Notes under the pieces: generated by a model
Told to the model about the DNA's origin: nothing
What the model saw: only the letters and a program-made list of their open reading frames with translations
The model's database searches: none
Origin: Candidatus Korobacter versatilis
GTDB taxonomy: Bacteria > Acidobacteriota > Terriglobia > Terriglobales > Acidobacteriaceae
Direction: 5' to 3'
Length of the DNA: 64,000 nt
NCBI GenBank assembly: GCA_016185395.1
Contig: JACPNR010000011.1
Span: forward strand, 62,001 to 126,000
Program-made: the position numbers and the translations under genes
Part shown: positions 19,732-28,991 of the stretch, piece by piece
How positions within the stretch are numbered: the stretch's first letter is position 1
How the letters are laid out: the number at the start of each line of letters is the position of its first letter

Positions 19732-20808
19732 ATGAAGTCAGGGATCATTGGTTTACCGCAGGTGGGCAAGAGTTCGCTGTTCAAGATCCTCACCAAGGCG
19801 CACGTGGACGCCGCCGCCTACGCCAAGGCGAACCTCGGCGTGGCCAAGGTGCCGGACGAGCGTCTCGATAAGCTCTCTGCGCTCTACAGCCCGAAGAAGA
19901 CGGTGCATGCGAGCATCGAGTACGTGGACGTGGCCGCCGTGGGCGAAGAAGCGCTGAAGGAAGCCGCCTACGCCAACACGTTGCGCAACGTGGATTCGCT
20001 CATCCACGTGGTGCGCGCGTTCGAGAATCCCGCGGTCGCGCACGTGGGCGAGATCGATCCGCTGCGCGACATCAAGAACGTGGAGTTCGATCTGATGGTC
20101 TCCGACCTCGGGCAGATCGAGAAGCGCATGGAGCGTCTCGAGCGCGACCTGAAACGTGGGAAGGCGCCCGAGCTGGTGCGCGAGCACGAGGTGCTGGTGC
20201 GCGCGAAGGCGTGGCTCGAAGCGGAGAAGCCGCTGCGCGAGATGGAGATCACGCCGGACCAGGAAAAAGCCATCCGCGGCTTCATGTTCCTGAGCCAGAA
20301 GCCCATCCTTTATGTATTGAACATCAGCGAGAGCAGCGACCTCGGCAAAGACCTCGACGCCGCCGTCGAGAAGTTCAACCTGAAAGAAGTGGCGTCACGG
20401 CCCGGCGCGGGGGCGACGGCTATCTGCGGCAAGGTCGAGGCGGAGCTGGCGGAAATGAGCGACGCAGACGCGGCCGACTTTCTCTCCAGCTATCAACTGA
20501 CCGAGAGCGGCCTGGCGCGCCTGATCCGCAAGACGTACGAACTGCTGGGGCTGATCTCGTTCTTCACCGTCGGCGAAGATGAATGTCGCGCGTGGACCAT
20601 TCGCCGCGGATGGCGCGCGGTGGAAGCCGCCGGCGCCATCCACTCCGACCTGGAAAAACATTTCATCCGCGCGGAGACCATCCACTGGGACCAGCTGCTG
20701 GAAGCCGGTTCGGAGGCGAACGCGCGCGGCAAAGGCACGCTGCGCCTCGAGGGCAAGGACTACGTGGTTCGCGATGGGGACGTGATGCACATTCGGCACT
20801 CGGGCTGA
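19732..20808 (+). CDS. ychF: ribosome-associated ATPase/GTPase YchF
   Basis: 358 residues, normal length for YchF/Ola1. The P-loop is GLPQVGKSS (7-15). The G3 region and a coiled-coil insert follow, and a TGS domain closes the protein (FFTVGEDECRAWTIRRGWRAVEAAGAIHSDLEKHFIRAE). YchF prefers ATP and is linked to translation quality control and stress. Its TGA (20806-20808) is the first base triplet of hairpin element J. The 300 bases upstream, shared with lolD, contain no gene; I see only likely divergent promoters there. Confidence 0.96.
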   Translation: MKSGIIGLPQVGKSSLFKILTKAHVDAAAYAKANLGVAKVPDERLDKLSALYSPKKTVHASIEYVDVAAVGEEALKEAAYANTLRNVDSLIHVVRAFENPAVAHVGEIDPLRDIKNVEFDLMVSDLGQIEKRMERLERDLKRGKAPELVREHEVLVRAKAWLEAEKPLREMEITPDQEKAIRGFMFLSQKPILYVLNISESSDLGKDLDAAVEKFNLKEVASRPGAGATAICGKVEAELAEMSDADAADFLSSYQLTESGLARLIRKTYELLGLISFFTVGEDECRAWTIRRGWRAVEAAGAIHSDLEKHFIRAETIHWDQLLEAGSEANARGKGTLRLEGKDYVVRDGDVMHIRHSG

Positions 20809-21231
20809 GTTCTCAGTTCTTGGTTCTCAGTTCTCCGCCCATACGAGGAGGAGGAAGATGGGACAGTCCTACCAGGAGCTGATTGCCTGGCAGAAAGCCA
20901 TGGTACTGGTGACCGACATCTATCGGGCGACCCGTACTCTCCCGAAGGAAGAGACCTACGGCCTCACATCACAGATTCGTCGCGCTGCAGTCTCGGTGCC
21001 GAGTAACATCGCGGAAGGACAGGCGAGGCAATCACAGAAGGAGTTCAGGCAATTCCTGAGTCACGCTCGGGGTTCCTTGGTCGAGGTTGAGACGCAATTT
21101 CTTATCGCCCGCAACCTGGGCTTCTTGAATGAGCTGGCCTCAAAGGCACTGCTGGATTCGGTCGCGGGACTCGGCCGCATTTTGAATGGACTGATTGCTT
21201 CGATACGACTGAGAACTGAGAACTGAGAACT
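20806..21231. mobile_element. hairpin element J carrying a four-helix-bundle gene
   Basis: Left arm 20806-20836 repeats GTTCTCAGTTCT. Right arm 21207-21231 repeats CTGAGAACTGAGAAC, the exact complement. The 370-base interior is one complete gene with its own RBS. The element begins in the ychF stop codon and its last bases abut the TTG start of the ZIP gene. It is the only element in the window with cargo and shares its word with the empty element A. I infer that it is the autonomous form of the family. Confidence 0.75.
20858..21226 (+). CDS. four-helix-bundle protein (S23/23S rRNA intervening-sequence type)
   Basis: 122 residues, the usual length. Family residues: LIAWQKAMVLVTDIY in helix 1, YGLTSQIRRAAVSVPSNIAEG spanning helices 2-3, SQKEFRQFLSHARGSLVEVETQ in helix 3, and a last amphipathic helix. 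A purine-rich RBS (GAGGAGGAGGAAG) abuts ATG 20858. The last residues RLRTEN and the stop codon are encoded by the right hairpin arm. Relatives are encoded by stem-loop intervening sequences in 23S rRNA and by Avd of diversity-generating retroelements. The biochemical role is not established; binding to a nucleic-acid hairpin is inference. Confidence 0.92.
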   Translation: MGQSYQELIAWQKAMVLVTDIYRATRTLPKEETYGLTSQIRRAAVSVPSNIAEGQARQSQKEFRQFLSHARGSLVEVETQFLIARNLGFLNELASKALLDSVAGLGRILNGLIASIRLRTEN

Positions 21232-21971
21232 TGTCCCCCATCGCCATCTCCGTATTGCTGGGCATCACGGCGGCGAGCGCCAACGTCTTTGGCGGCGCCA
21301 TCATGGTGCAGCGGCACTGGGAGCGGCGCTACTTGAACTATTTCATCGCGCTCGGCTCCGGGTTCATGCTCGCCACCGCGATCCTGGAAATGATCCCCGA
21401 GAGCCTGAAGCCGGAGCTCAACCGGCACGGCTGGGCGCCTTTCTTCATCCTGGGCGGATATCTCATCGTCCATCTGTTCGAGCACACGCTCACGCCGCAC
21501 TTCCACTTCGGCGAAGAGACGCACGAGCACGAGGTCACGCCGCCGCACCGCAGCCTGTCAGTCTTGTTCGGATTACTCATCCATGCTTTCTTCGACGGCA
21601 TCGCCATCGCGAGCGGCTTCCTGGTCTCGACTTTTCTGGGATGGATCGTCTTCATCGCCGTCTTCCTGCACAAGGTGCCGGAAGGATTCACGGTCGCGTC
21701 GGTGATGCTGGCCAGCGGACGCAGCCGCTTCAAGTCCTGGGGCGCGTCCGTGATGCTGGGCGGCGCGACGCTGCTCGGCGTGCTGACCATGGCCGTCTTC
21801 CGTCACGGCGTGGACGCGGGCTTGCCACTCTCCGCCGGTGTGACCATCTACGTGGCGGCCACCGACCTGCTGCCCGAGGTCAATCGCGAGCCGGGAGTGA
21901 AGATGGCACTGGTCGTCTTCCTCGGCGTCGGCCTGATGTTCGCGCTCGACCACCTCTTCCACGTTCACTAG
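21231..21971 (+). CDS. ZIP-family divalent metal transporter
   Basis: 246 residues from TTG 21231, the only upstream start that leaves the first helix complete. About seven or eight membrane helices. The metal-binding motifs are HAFFDG (H118, D122) and HKVPEG (H147, E151), and a His-rich loop lies at about 90-106 (HFHFGEETHEHE). It probably imports zinc or iron. The TTG directly follows the right arm of element J, so insertion may have displaced an earlier start and RBS. Confidence 0.9.
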   Translation: MSPIAISVLLGITAASANVFGGAIMVQRHWERRYLNYFIALGSGFMLATAILEMIPESLKPELNRHGWAPFFILGGYLIVHLFEHTLTPHFHFGEETHEHEVTPPHRSLSVLFGLLIHAFFDGIAIASGFLVSTFLGWIVFIAVFLHKVPEGFTVASVMLASGRSRFKSWGASVMLGGATLLGVLTMAVFRHGVDAGLPLSAGVTIYVAATDLLPEVNREPGVKMALVVFLGVGLMFALDHLFHVH

Positions 21972-22052
21972 GAAGCTGCGAGGCCCGAGGCGCGAGCAAA
22001 ACCCGCGACGGGATTGCCGGGGTTCCTCAGGACTCGGGGCCCGCGCCTGGTA

Positions 22053-23267
22053 TTACTCCACCACATGCTTCGCGTTGTAGCCTTCGCGCGCGATGATCTG
22101 GTACTTCAATTCCTTGCCTTTCTCGTTCACCATCTTCAGCGGCGCGCCGTTCTGCGGATTGATGAGCTCGATCTTGATCTTGCGATAGGAACCATCCTGG
22201 CGCGTGTTGCTGGGGTGATAGGTGAGCGAGTACTGATTGCGGATCACGTTGGCGATGGAGTTGAAGATCTCCGGAAATTCGCCGAGGAAGCGCGGACGGT
22301 ACGATTGTCCGCCGGTCATCTTGGCGAAGTAGTTCATCTGGTTGTCGGCCTGCAAATAGTTGAGCTGCGAGATCGGCCCCATCCTCGGCTCATAGGCGGT
22401 GCGCAGGTATCCGCCGGTGCTGATGGCAAAGATGGTGACGTTCGGCGTGGTCTTCACCTTCTTATAGGCGTCGTCGAGCGTGTGCTTGCTGAAGGTATCG
22501 ACGCCGCTGGCGATCAGGATCACGTACTTGCGTCCCTCGATGCGGTCGATGCGGTCGAGCGTGTCGTAGAGCGCGTCGAAGAGGTTGGTCTCACTGAAGC
22601 CGGGGATACGCAGGTGTCCAAGCGCGGCGTAGATCTGCCGCTTGTCCTGGGTAAAGTCGGCCATGATCTGCGGCTTCATGTCGTAGGAGACCACCGCGAC
22701 CCAGTCTTGCGGCTTCAGTCCCTGCGCGAAGGTGTAGGACGCGTTGAGCATGTCCCGCACGAAGCTGTAGTTGGTGTTGGCGAACTCGACCAGCAGGACG
22801 GCGGTGATCGGCGCCTCGGTCTGCGTGAACGTCGTGACCTTCTGCGGCACGCCGTCTTCGAGCACGCGGAAGTTTTCCTGGTGCAATCCGGGGACGAACC
22901 CGCCCTCGCGCGTGAGCACGGTCACATCCACGTTGACGGAGGGCACGTCCACGCGGACAGAGAAATCCGGCATGCCGGCGGGGTTCTTGAACTTCTCCGG
23001 CTTGTCCTTCTTCTCGACGGACGAAGACTCATCTTTCTTCTTGGGGACGGCGATGGTGCCCACGTCGCCCCCGGGACCGCCTGCGGTGGGATTCGCTTCC
23101 TGGGCATCCTTGTTTTGGGGATCCGGCGTCTGCGTGCCCGGCTGCTGCTGCGGCGGCGCGGGTTGTTGCTGACCAAACGCAGGGACGACCGCCCCTACCC
23201 ACAGGGCCAGAAGGACTACGGATGCAATGTGTTTTGCCGGCTGTACTAAGAGTGTTTTGGGGAGCAT
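22053..23267 (-). CDS. secreted VWFA-domain protein of acidobacterial type
   Basis: 404 residues with a signal peptide (to about 33), a Pro/Gln-rich linker (34-70) and a domain starting VRVDVPSVNVDVTVLTREGGFVPGLHQENFRVLEDG. That opening is typical of the VWFA-related acidobacterial family (TIGR03436). The VWA core follows (ITAVLLVEFANTNYSF; LLVEF replaces the usual DxSxS, so the metal site looks degenerate). It is a periplasmic or surface protein of unknown role and a good taxonomic marker. It is convergent with the ZIP gene and divergent from the S55 gene. Confidence 0.88.
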   Translation of the reverse strand: MLPKTLLVQPAKHIASVVLLALWVGAVVPAFGQQQPAPPQQQPGTQTPDPQNKDAQEANPTAGGPGGDVGTIAVPKKKDESSSVEKKDKPEKFKNPAGMPDFSVRVDVPSVNVDVTVLTREGGFVPGLHQENFRVLEDGVPQKVTTFTQTEAPITAVLLVEFANTNYSFVRDMLNASYTFAQGLKPQDWVAVVSYDMKPQIMADFTQDKRQIYAALGHLRIPGFSETNLFDALYDTLDRIDRIEGRKYVILIASGVDTFSKHTLDDAYKKVKTTPNVTIFAISTGGYLRTAYEPRMGPISQLNYLQADNQMNYFAKMTGGQSYRPRFLGEFPEIFNSIANVIRNQYSLTYHPSNTRQDGSYRKIKIELINPQNGAPLKMVNEKGKELKYQIIAREGYNAKHVVE

Positions 23268-23333
23268 GGCTGCCTGTGTCCAGAGATTCTGATGCTAGTA
23301 TAGATGCCGAATCATCCCTTTTGGTCATGCGAC

Positions 23334-23355
23334 GGGCGGCTTTGGCCGCCGTTTT
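23334..23355 (+). terminator. terminator-like hairpin in the leader of the S55 gene
   Basis: GGCGGC (23334-23339), loop TTTG, GCCGCC (23344-23349), then G and five T. It reads on the plus strand 27 bases before the S55 start and has no plus-strand gene just upstream, so it may attenuate the S55 transcript. Confidence 0.5.
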
Positions 23356-23381
23356 TCGGCTAGGGGGAGGCCCCAAGCTGT

Positions 23382-25274
23382 ATGAAGATTCCAATCCTAT
23401 CGCGCCTCGTCTTCCTGCTCGCCATCGCGGTGTGCGCTCCAGCCGGGACAGCCGCCACTCCTAAGCAGCCCAAAGCAGCGCCAGCGCCGCCGGCGGCCGC
23501 CGTGACCGCAGCAGCCGCGCCCGCTCCCGCCGCGCCTATCGTCGCGGAAAAGCTGAACATCATCCCCATCGCGGAGATCAAGCCGGGGATGCGCGGCGTC
23601 GCCTACACCGTCTTTGAAGGCGTGAAGCCCGAGGCGATGGAGGTGGAAGTCCTGGGCGTGCTGAAGAACAATTTCAACGGCCCGAAGAGTGACGTGATCC
23701 TGATCCGGCTCCACGGACAGAAAGTGGAGTTCACCGGCGTGGTCGCGGGCATGAGCGGCAGCCCGGTCTATTTCAACGGACGGCTCGCCGGCGCGCTCGC
23801 TTTCCGTCTCGGCGAGTTCTCGCGCGAGCCCATCGCCGGCGTGACTCCCATCGCGGAGATGCTGGAGATCAACGAGCTGGATAAGACCATTCCCGCCGAT
23901 TCCGTCTCCGGCAGCAAGGCCGGCTCGGGCGTGAAGCCGGAAGCCACCAAGACTTCCATGACCGCACCGGAAGCGCCATCCACCGCGCCCGGTTACGCGC
24001 AGTACCTGAAGCCCATCGGCGCGCCGCTCGTCTTCAGCGGATTCGGCGAAGATTCCATCCGCCGCTTCGCGCCGCAGTTCGCCTCCGCCGGCGTGATGCC
24101 GGTGATGGGCGCCGGTTCGGTGAGTGACGAGAAACAGCCGGAAGCGCTCGAGCCCGGCTCGTCGGTGAGCGCGCTGCTGGTCCGCGGCGACATGAACATC
24201 GCCGCCACCTGCACGGTCACCTACATGGACCCGCAGCGCCTGCTCGCCTGCGGCCATCCGCTATTGCAGTTCGGCATGGTCGACATGCCGATGACGAAGT
24301 CGCGCGTGCTGGCGACGCTGCCTTCCCCCGCCAACGCCTTCAAGATCGTGAACGCCACGGAAGAGGTGGGCTCGTTCGTCCAGGACCGCCACACCGGCAT
24401 CATGGGCCGCTTCGACAAGCAGCCGCGCATGATCCCCGTCACGCTCAACGTGCACGGGGGACCCACGCCGCGCAGCTATCACTTCGAGGTGCTCTCCAAT
24501 TCGAAGATCACCCCGCTGCTGATGATGACCACGGTGTTCAACTCGCTGCAGAGCATGAACGACGCCGGGGACGACATCACCTTCCGCATGGCGGGCAGGA
24601 TCAGCGTGGCCGGATATCCCGATGTGAACCTGCGCAACATGTACGCGCCGCTCGATTCCAACGTGCCCACCGCCTTCGCCGTGGCCATTTCTCTGGGCGA
24701 CCGTTTCGGACGCATCTTCGATAACCCGTACTCCACGCCGAACATCCAGGGCGTCACCATGGACCTGGACATGGTCCGCGAGCGCCGGTTCGCGAAGCTC
24801 GAAAGCGCGCGCACCGACGTGACGGAAGCGCGGCCCGGCGACCAGATCGTGGTGGAAGCGGTGCTGCGTCCGTACCGCGGCGAGCGCATCCTGCGGCAGA
24901 TCCCGGTGAAGGTGCCGACCTCCACCCCGAAGGGCACGCTGCGCATCCTCATCTCGGATGGCGACACGCTCGACCGCCCGCGCCGCATGAGCATGGCCTA
25001 CGGCTCGCGCTTTGATCTTGGCACCACGATCGCGTCGCTCAACAAGGACCACCAGAACGACCATCTCTACGTCTCGCTGCTGGAAGCGAACCCGCAGGCG
25101 ATGATCGAAGACAAGGTGATGCCCACGCTGCCGCTCTCCGTGATGAACGTGATGGACGGCATGCGCGGCACGCGCGACATGCTCATCACCGGCGAGAGCG
25201 CGGTGAATGAAGCCTCCACGCCGCTGGATTACGTGGTGAGCGGCGCGCAAGTCATCACCGTCACCATAAAATGA
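23382..25274 (+). CDS. exported SpoIVB-type (S55) serine peptidase domain protein
   Basis: 630 residues. A signal peptide (to about 24) and an Ala/Pro linker precede the S55 domain at about 60-290. The nucleophile motif GMSGSP spans 123-128 (Ser125 by analogy with GDSGG). The region ACGHPLLQFG at about 287-296 carries a probable catalytic His. The C-terminal half is beta-rich with no known domain. In spore formers this family cleaves regulators; here the substrate is unknown. It starts an apparent three-gene plus-strand run with the beta-propeller and LolC/E genes, broken by a terminator at 25291. Confidence 0.85.
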   Translation: MKIPILSRLVFLLAIAVCAPAGTAATPKQPKAAPAPPAAAVTAAAAPAPAAPIVAEKLNIIPIAEIKPGMRGVAYTVFEGVKPEAMEVEVLGVLKNNFNGPKSDVILIRLHGQKVEFTGVVAGMSGSPVYFNGRLAGALAFRLGEFSREPIAGVTPIAEMLEINELDKTIPADSVSGSKAGSGVKPEATKTSMTAPEAPSTAPGYAQYLKPIGAPLVFSGFGEDSIRRFAPQFASAGVMPVMGAGSVSDEKQPEALEPGSSVSALLVRGDMNIAATCTVTYMDPQRLLACGHPLLQFGMVDMPMTKSRVLATLPSPANAFKIVNATEEVGSFVQDRHTGIMGRFDKQPRMIPVTLNVHGGPTPRSYHFEVLSNSKITPLLMMTTVFNSLQSMNDAGDDITFRMAGRISVAGYPDVNLRNMYAPLDSNVPTAFAVAISLGDRFGRIFDNPYSTPNIQGVTMDLDMVRERRFAKLESARTDVTEARPGDQIVVEAVLRPYRGERILRQIPVKVPTSTPKGTLRILISDGDTLDRPRRMSMAYGSRFDLGTTIASLNKDHQNDHLYVSLLEANPQAMIEDKVMPTLPLSVMNVMDGMRGTRDMLITGESAVNEASTPLDYVVSGAQVITVTIK

Positions 25275-25290
25275 GGGGACCAGTCGCTGA

Positions 25291-25325
25291 AGGCGCGGCT
25301 ACGGCCGCGCCTTTCGCATTTTCTC
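25291..25325 (+). terminator. terminator between the S55 and beta-propeller genes
   Basis: A perfect 9-bp stem AGGCGCGGC/GCCGCGCCT (25291-25299, 25304-25312) with a 4-base loop is followed by TTCGCATTTTCT. The T-rich tail is interrupted, so readthrough is likely. Confidence 0.6.
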
Positions 25326-25356
25326 CGGCGAACGTCGTACACTAAACCGCTACGTC

Positions 25357-27726
25357 ATGAGAAGAATCCTGCTCGTCCTCCTGCTCCTTCCTTCCTGCGC
25401 GTTCGCCCAGGGCACGCGCGCGTGGCAGCAATCCTCCTTCGACGACTTCGAGAAGGGGACAGCCAAGGGCGTTGCCATCCGCTCGCCGGGCGCGCTCGAG
25501 CTCGCTCCCGCCTTCAAGCCGCTCTACACCTCGCCCTCGACGTATGTATGGGCGGTCGCGAGCGACGCCAAGGGCAACGTCTATCTCGCCACCGGGTCGC
25601 CGGCGCGCGTGTACAAGGTCGCGCCCGACGGCACGTCCACCGTGGTCTTCGATCCCAAAGAGTTGCAGGTGCAGGCGCTCGTGCTCGACAAAGACGGCGT
25701 GGTCTACGCGGGGACGTCGCCGGACGGCAAGATCTACCGCATCGTTCCTACTGAGAATCCGGCGGCGAAAGCTGCCGACCAGGACAAGAAAGGCAAGAAG
25801 CCGGCCAAGCCCGCGAGCCAGCAAGCGGTCGGACCGGAAGCCGCTGCGGCTCCCGCCGAGCCGGCGACCGGCGGCAACGGAGGCTACGCCGCTACCGTCT
25901 TCTTCGATCCCAAGACGAAGTACATCTGGGACCTGGCGCTTGGCAAGGACGGCGAGCTCTACGTTGCCACCGGCGACCGCGGCGAGATATTCCGCGTCAC
26001 TCCGAAGGGAGAAGGCCGCGTTTTCTTCAAGAGCGACGAAGCGCACATCCGCGTGCTCGCGTTTGACGACAAGCAGAACCTCATTGCCGGCTCCGATGGC
26101 AGCGGCTTGGTGTATCGCATCTCGCCGGCAGGCGAAGCGTTCGTGCTCTATAGCGCGCCGAAGAAAGAGATCACCGCGCTCGCCATCGACAAGGACGGCA
26201 ACATCTACGCCGCCGGCACCGGCGAGAAGCGGGGGGGGCCCGCGCCGACCCTGAGCATCGCACCGACGGGCGGCAGCGCCGGCTTCACCTTATCCGCCAA
26301 CGCGACCGCGAACCCGCAGAATCCGGCGGCAGCCGGCGCGGCCGCGATCCAGCCCGCCGGGCCCGCGGCACCGCTGCCCATCTTCAGCGGGCCGGGCGGC
26401 TCCGAGATCTACCAGATCGCGCCAGACGGCTCGCCCAAGCGCCTGTGGGCCTCGCGCGAAGACCTTGTCTACGCGCTTGCCTTCGACAATGCCGGCCGCC
26501 TGCTCGCCGGCACCGGTAACAAAGGACGCGTCTACGTGATTCTGAAGAATGGCGACTACACGGACCTGCTCAAGGCCAGCGCCACGCAGGTCACGGGCTT
26601 CGCGCGCGCGCCCGCGAGCGGCCTCTACGCGGCGACCAGCAACCTCGGCAAAGTCTTCCTGCTCGGTGGCCAGCCGGAGAACGAGGGCACCTACGAGAGC
26701 GACGTGTTCGATGGACGCATCTTCTCGCGCTGGGGACGCGCCGAGTTCCGCGGCGCGGGCAACGTGGAGCTGTTCGCGCGCAGCGGCAACGTGGACAATC
26801 CCGACCGCAACTGGAGCGAGTGGAAGAAAGTAGACCTCACGCGCGACGCTCGGCTCGATATTCCGGCGGCGCGCTTCGTGCAGTGGAAGGCGGTGCTGCA
26901 TCCCGGCGAGACGTCCGCGCGCGTGGACAGCGTGAGCCTGAACTATCGCTCGAAGAACGTTGCGCCCGTGGTGGACGACGTCGCGGTGCAGCCCGGCGCG
27001 CGCTTTCAGGCCAGCGTGCGCGCGCAGGCGAACGACGATGGCGGCCCGATCCAGGTAGGAGGTCCGGCGCAGCCGGCGCAACCCGCCGCCGCGCGCCCTG
27101 ATTTCGCGCCGCCGGCATATCGCGACGCGGATCACGTCGCCATCCGCTGGACCGCGCACGACGACAACGACGACGACCTCGTCTACTCGCTCTCCTATCG
27201 CGGCGACAACGAGAAGAACTGGAAGCTGCTCAAGGCCGACCTGACCGACAAGTACTACTCCACCGAGACCGCGCTGCTGCCCGACGGCGGCTACGTGGTG
27301 AAGGTCGTCGCCTCCGATTCGCCCTCGCATTCGCCCGACGACGCGCTCAGCGACGAGAAGGAGAGCGCGCGCTTCGAGATCGACAGCACCGCGCCCGTGA
27401 TCAGCGACCTCAGCGGCGCGAATGAAGGCGGCGCGATGCACGTCACCTTCCGCGCCGCGGATAGTTTCTCGCCCATCCGCCGCGCCGAGTATTCCATCGA
27501 CGCCGGCGAGTGGAAGTTCGTTGAGCCGGTGGACCAGATCTCGGACTCGAAGGCGGAGAACTACGACTTCAGCGTGCCGCTGCCGCAGTCCGGTGGCGTG
27601 GCCGGCGTGAAGCCCGGTGGAAAACAGAGTGCCGGAGATTCCGCCGAGCACGTGGTCGTTGTCCGCGTCTACGACCGTTACAGCAACATGGCCACGGCAA
27701 AGGCGGTCGTGCGCAGCGGCAAGTAG
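25357..27726 (+). CDS. secreted beta-propeller protein
   Basis: 789 residues with an 18-residue signal peptide. Repeats of about 45 residues carry DKDGVVYAGTSPDGKIYRI, GKDGELYVATGDRGEIFRV and NAGRLLAGTGNKGRVYVI, typical of NHL/WD-like propeller blades, at about 60-430. Ala/Pro-rich linkers separate the blades. A lectin-like or Ig-like C-terminal part (SWEWKK-type jelly roll near 480 and ISDLSGANEGG... at 670-770) suggests cell-surface binding. The function is unknown. It is followed after 5 bases by the LolC/E gene, so the two are translated from one message. Confidence 0.8.
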   Translation: MRRILLVLLLLPSCAFAQGTRAWQQSSFDDFEKGTAKGVAIRSPGALELAPAFKPLYTSPSTYVWAVASDAKGNVYLATGSPARVYKVAPDGTSTVVFDPKELQVQALVLDKDGVVYAGTSPDGKIYRIVPTENPAAKAADQDKKGKKPAKPASQQAVGPEAAAAPAEPATGGNGGYAATVFFDPKTKYIWDLALGKDGELYVATGDRGEIFRVTPKGEGRVFFKSDEAHIRVLAFDDKQNLIAGSDGSGLVYRISPAGEAFVLYSAPKKEITALAIDKDGNIYAAGTGEKRGGPAPTLSIAPTGGSAGFTLSANATANPQNPAAAGAAAIQPAGPAAPLPIFSGPGGSEIYQIAPDGSPKRLWASREDLVYALAFDNAGRLLAGTGNKGRVYVILKNGDYTDLLKASATQVTGFARAPASGLYAATSNLGKVFLLGGQPENEGTYESDVFDGRIFSRWGRAEFRGAGNVELFARSGNVDNPDRNWSEWKKVDLTRDARLDIPAARFVQWKAVLHPGETSARVDSVSLNYRSKNVAPVVDDVAVQPGARFQASVRAQANDDGGPIQVGGPAQPAQPAAARPDFAPPAYRDADHVAIRWTAHDDNDDDLVYSLSYRGDNEKNWKLLKADLTDKYYSTETALLPDGGYVVKVVASDSPSHSPDDALSDEKESARFEIDSTAPVISDLSGANEGGAMHVTFRAADSFSPIRRAEYSIDAGEWKFVEPVDQISDSKAENYDFSVPLPQSGGVAGVKPGGKQSAGDSAEHVVVVRVYDRYSNMATAKAVVRSGK

Positions 27727-27731
27727 GTCCC

Positions 27732-28991
27732 ATGCGCTTCGAACTCTTTATCGCGTCCCGCTACCTGCGCGCCAAGCGCCGGCAGGCGGTCATTGGGGTC
27801 ATCACCGCCATCTCCGTGATCGGCGTAGCCGCGGGCGTGGCGTCGCTGGTCATCGCGCTCGCCATCAACAACGGTTTTCGCGTGGACCTGGAGCGGCGCC
27901 TGCTCGGCGCCTCCAGCCATGTGAACCTCATGCGCGTGGAATCCGACGGCATCAAGGACTGGAAGCCGCTGCTCGAGCGGCTCGAGAAGCAGCCGGGAGT
28001 GAAAGCGGGCGCGCCCGCGGTCTACGAGCAGGTGCTCATCTCGCGCGGCGCGCGCGCGACCGGCGCCGTGGTGAAAGGCGTGCTGCCACAGTATGAGAAG
28101 AAGGTCAGCGAGCTGCTCGGTACCGTGAAGCTCGGCTCGGCGGAAACACTAGAAGAGGCAGCGTCACCGAACGAGGCCACGGCAGGGCAGACACCCACTC
28201 TCCCACCGATCGTGCTCGGCAAAGAGATGTCCAACGAACTGGGCGCGACGGTCGGCTCGATCGTGCTCGTCACCTCGCCGCAGGGCGAACTCACGCCCTT
28301 CGGCATCGTGCCGAAGTACGTGCGCTTCAAAGTGGTGGGCATCTTCAACTCCGGCTTCTTCGACTACGACAAGTCGTGGGCGTTCATCCGCCTGCGCGAC
28401 GCGCAACAACTCTTCGGCCTCGGCGACGTCGCTAGCGTGCTCGAGTTCAAGATCGCCGAGATCGACCGCGCCGCCGACGTGGGCCACCAGCTTGAAGCCG
28501 CGGCCGGGCCGGGCTTCATGTCGTCGAACTGGATGGAGCAGAACAAGCAGATCTTCGAGGCGCTGCAGATGGAGCGCCGCGTGATGTTCCTCGCCATCGG
28601 GCTCATCGTGTTTGTCGCCGCGCTCAACATCCTCATCTCGCTCACCATGATGGTGATGGAGAAGACGCGCGACATCGCCGTGCTCATGTCCATGGGCGCG
28701 AAGCGCTCGCAGGTGCGGCGCATCTTCATCGGGCAGGGCGTGCTGATCGGCCTGATCGGGACCTTCTTTGGAACGATCCTCGGCTACCTCGGCACGTGGG
28801 CGCTCAGCCATTACCAGTTCTTCAAGCTGAATCCCGAGGTGTACTCGATCGCGTACGTTCCCGCGACGCCGCGCCTGATCGATGGCGTCATGGTCGCGCT
28901 CGTCGCGCTTGCCATCTCGTTCGTCGCGACCATCTATCCCTCGTGGTCGGCGGCGCGCATCCTTCCGGCGGAATCGCTGCGCTACGAGTAA
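27732..28991 (+). CDS. LolC/LolE-type ABC transporter permease
   Basis: 419 residues in the FtsX/MacB-like arrangement: one N-terminal helix (about 20-45), a large periplasmic domain (about 50-270), then three helices (about 285-410). The start RFELFIASRYLRAKRRQAVIGVITAISVIGVAAGVASLVIALAI and MVMEKTRDIAVLMSMGA are typical of lipoprotein-releasing permeases. It works with a LolD ATPase; the only candidate nearby is 18715-19431. It may extract outer-membrane lipoproteins. Confidence 0.9.
   Translation: MRFELFIASRYLRAKRRQAVIGVITAISVIGVAAGVASLVIALAINNGFRVDLERRLLGASSHVNLMRVESDGIKDWKPLLERLEKQPGVKAGAPAVYEQVLISRGARATGAVVKGVLPQYEKKVSELLGTVKLGSAETLEEAASPNEATAGQTPTLPPIVLGKEMSNELGATVGSIVLVTSPQGELTPFGIVPKYVRFKVVGIFNSGFFDYDKSWAFIRLRDAQQLFGLGDVASVLEFKIAEIDRAADVGHQLEAAAGPGFMSSNWMEQNKQIFEALQMERRVMFLAIGLIVFVAALNILISLTMMVMEKTRDIAVLMSMGAKRSQVRRIFIGQGVLIGLIGTFFGTILGYLGTWALSHYQFFKLNPEVYSIAYVPATPRLIDGVMVALVALAISFVATIYPSWSAARILPAESLRYE

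Noticed and set aside
20858-21226. 23S rRNA intervening sequence or diversity-generating retroelement
   Set aside because: There is no rRNA around it and no reverse transcriptase or template repeat nearby; only the protein family is shared.
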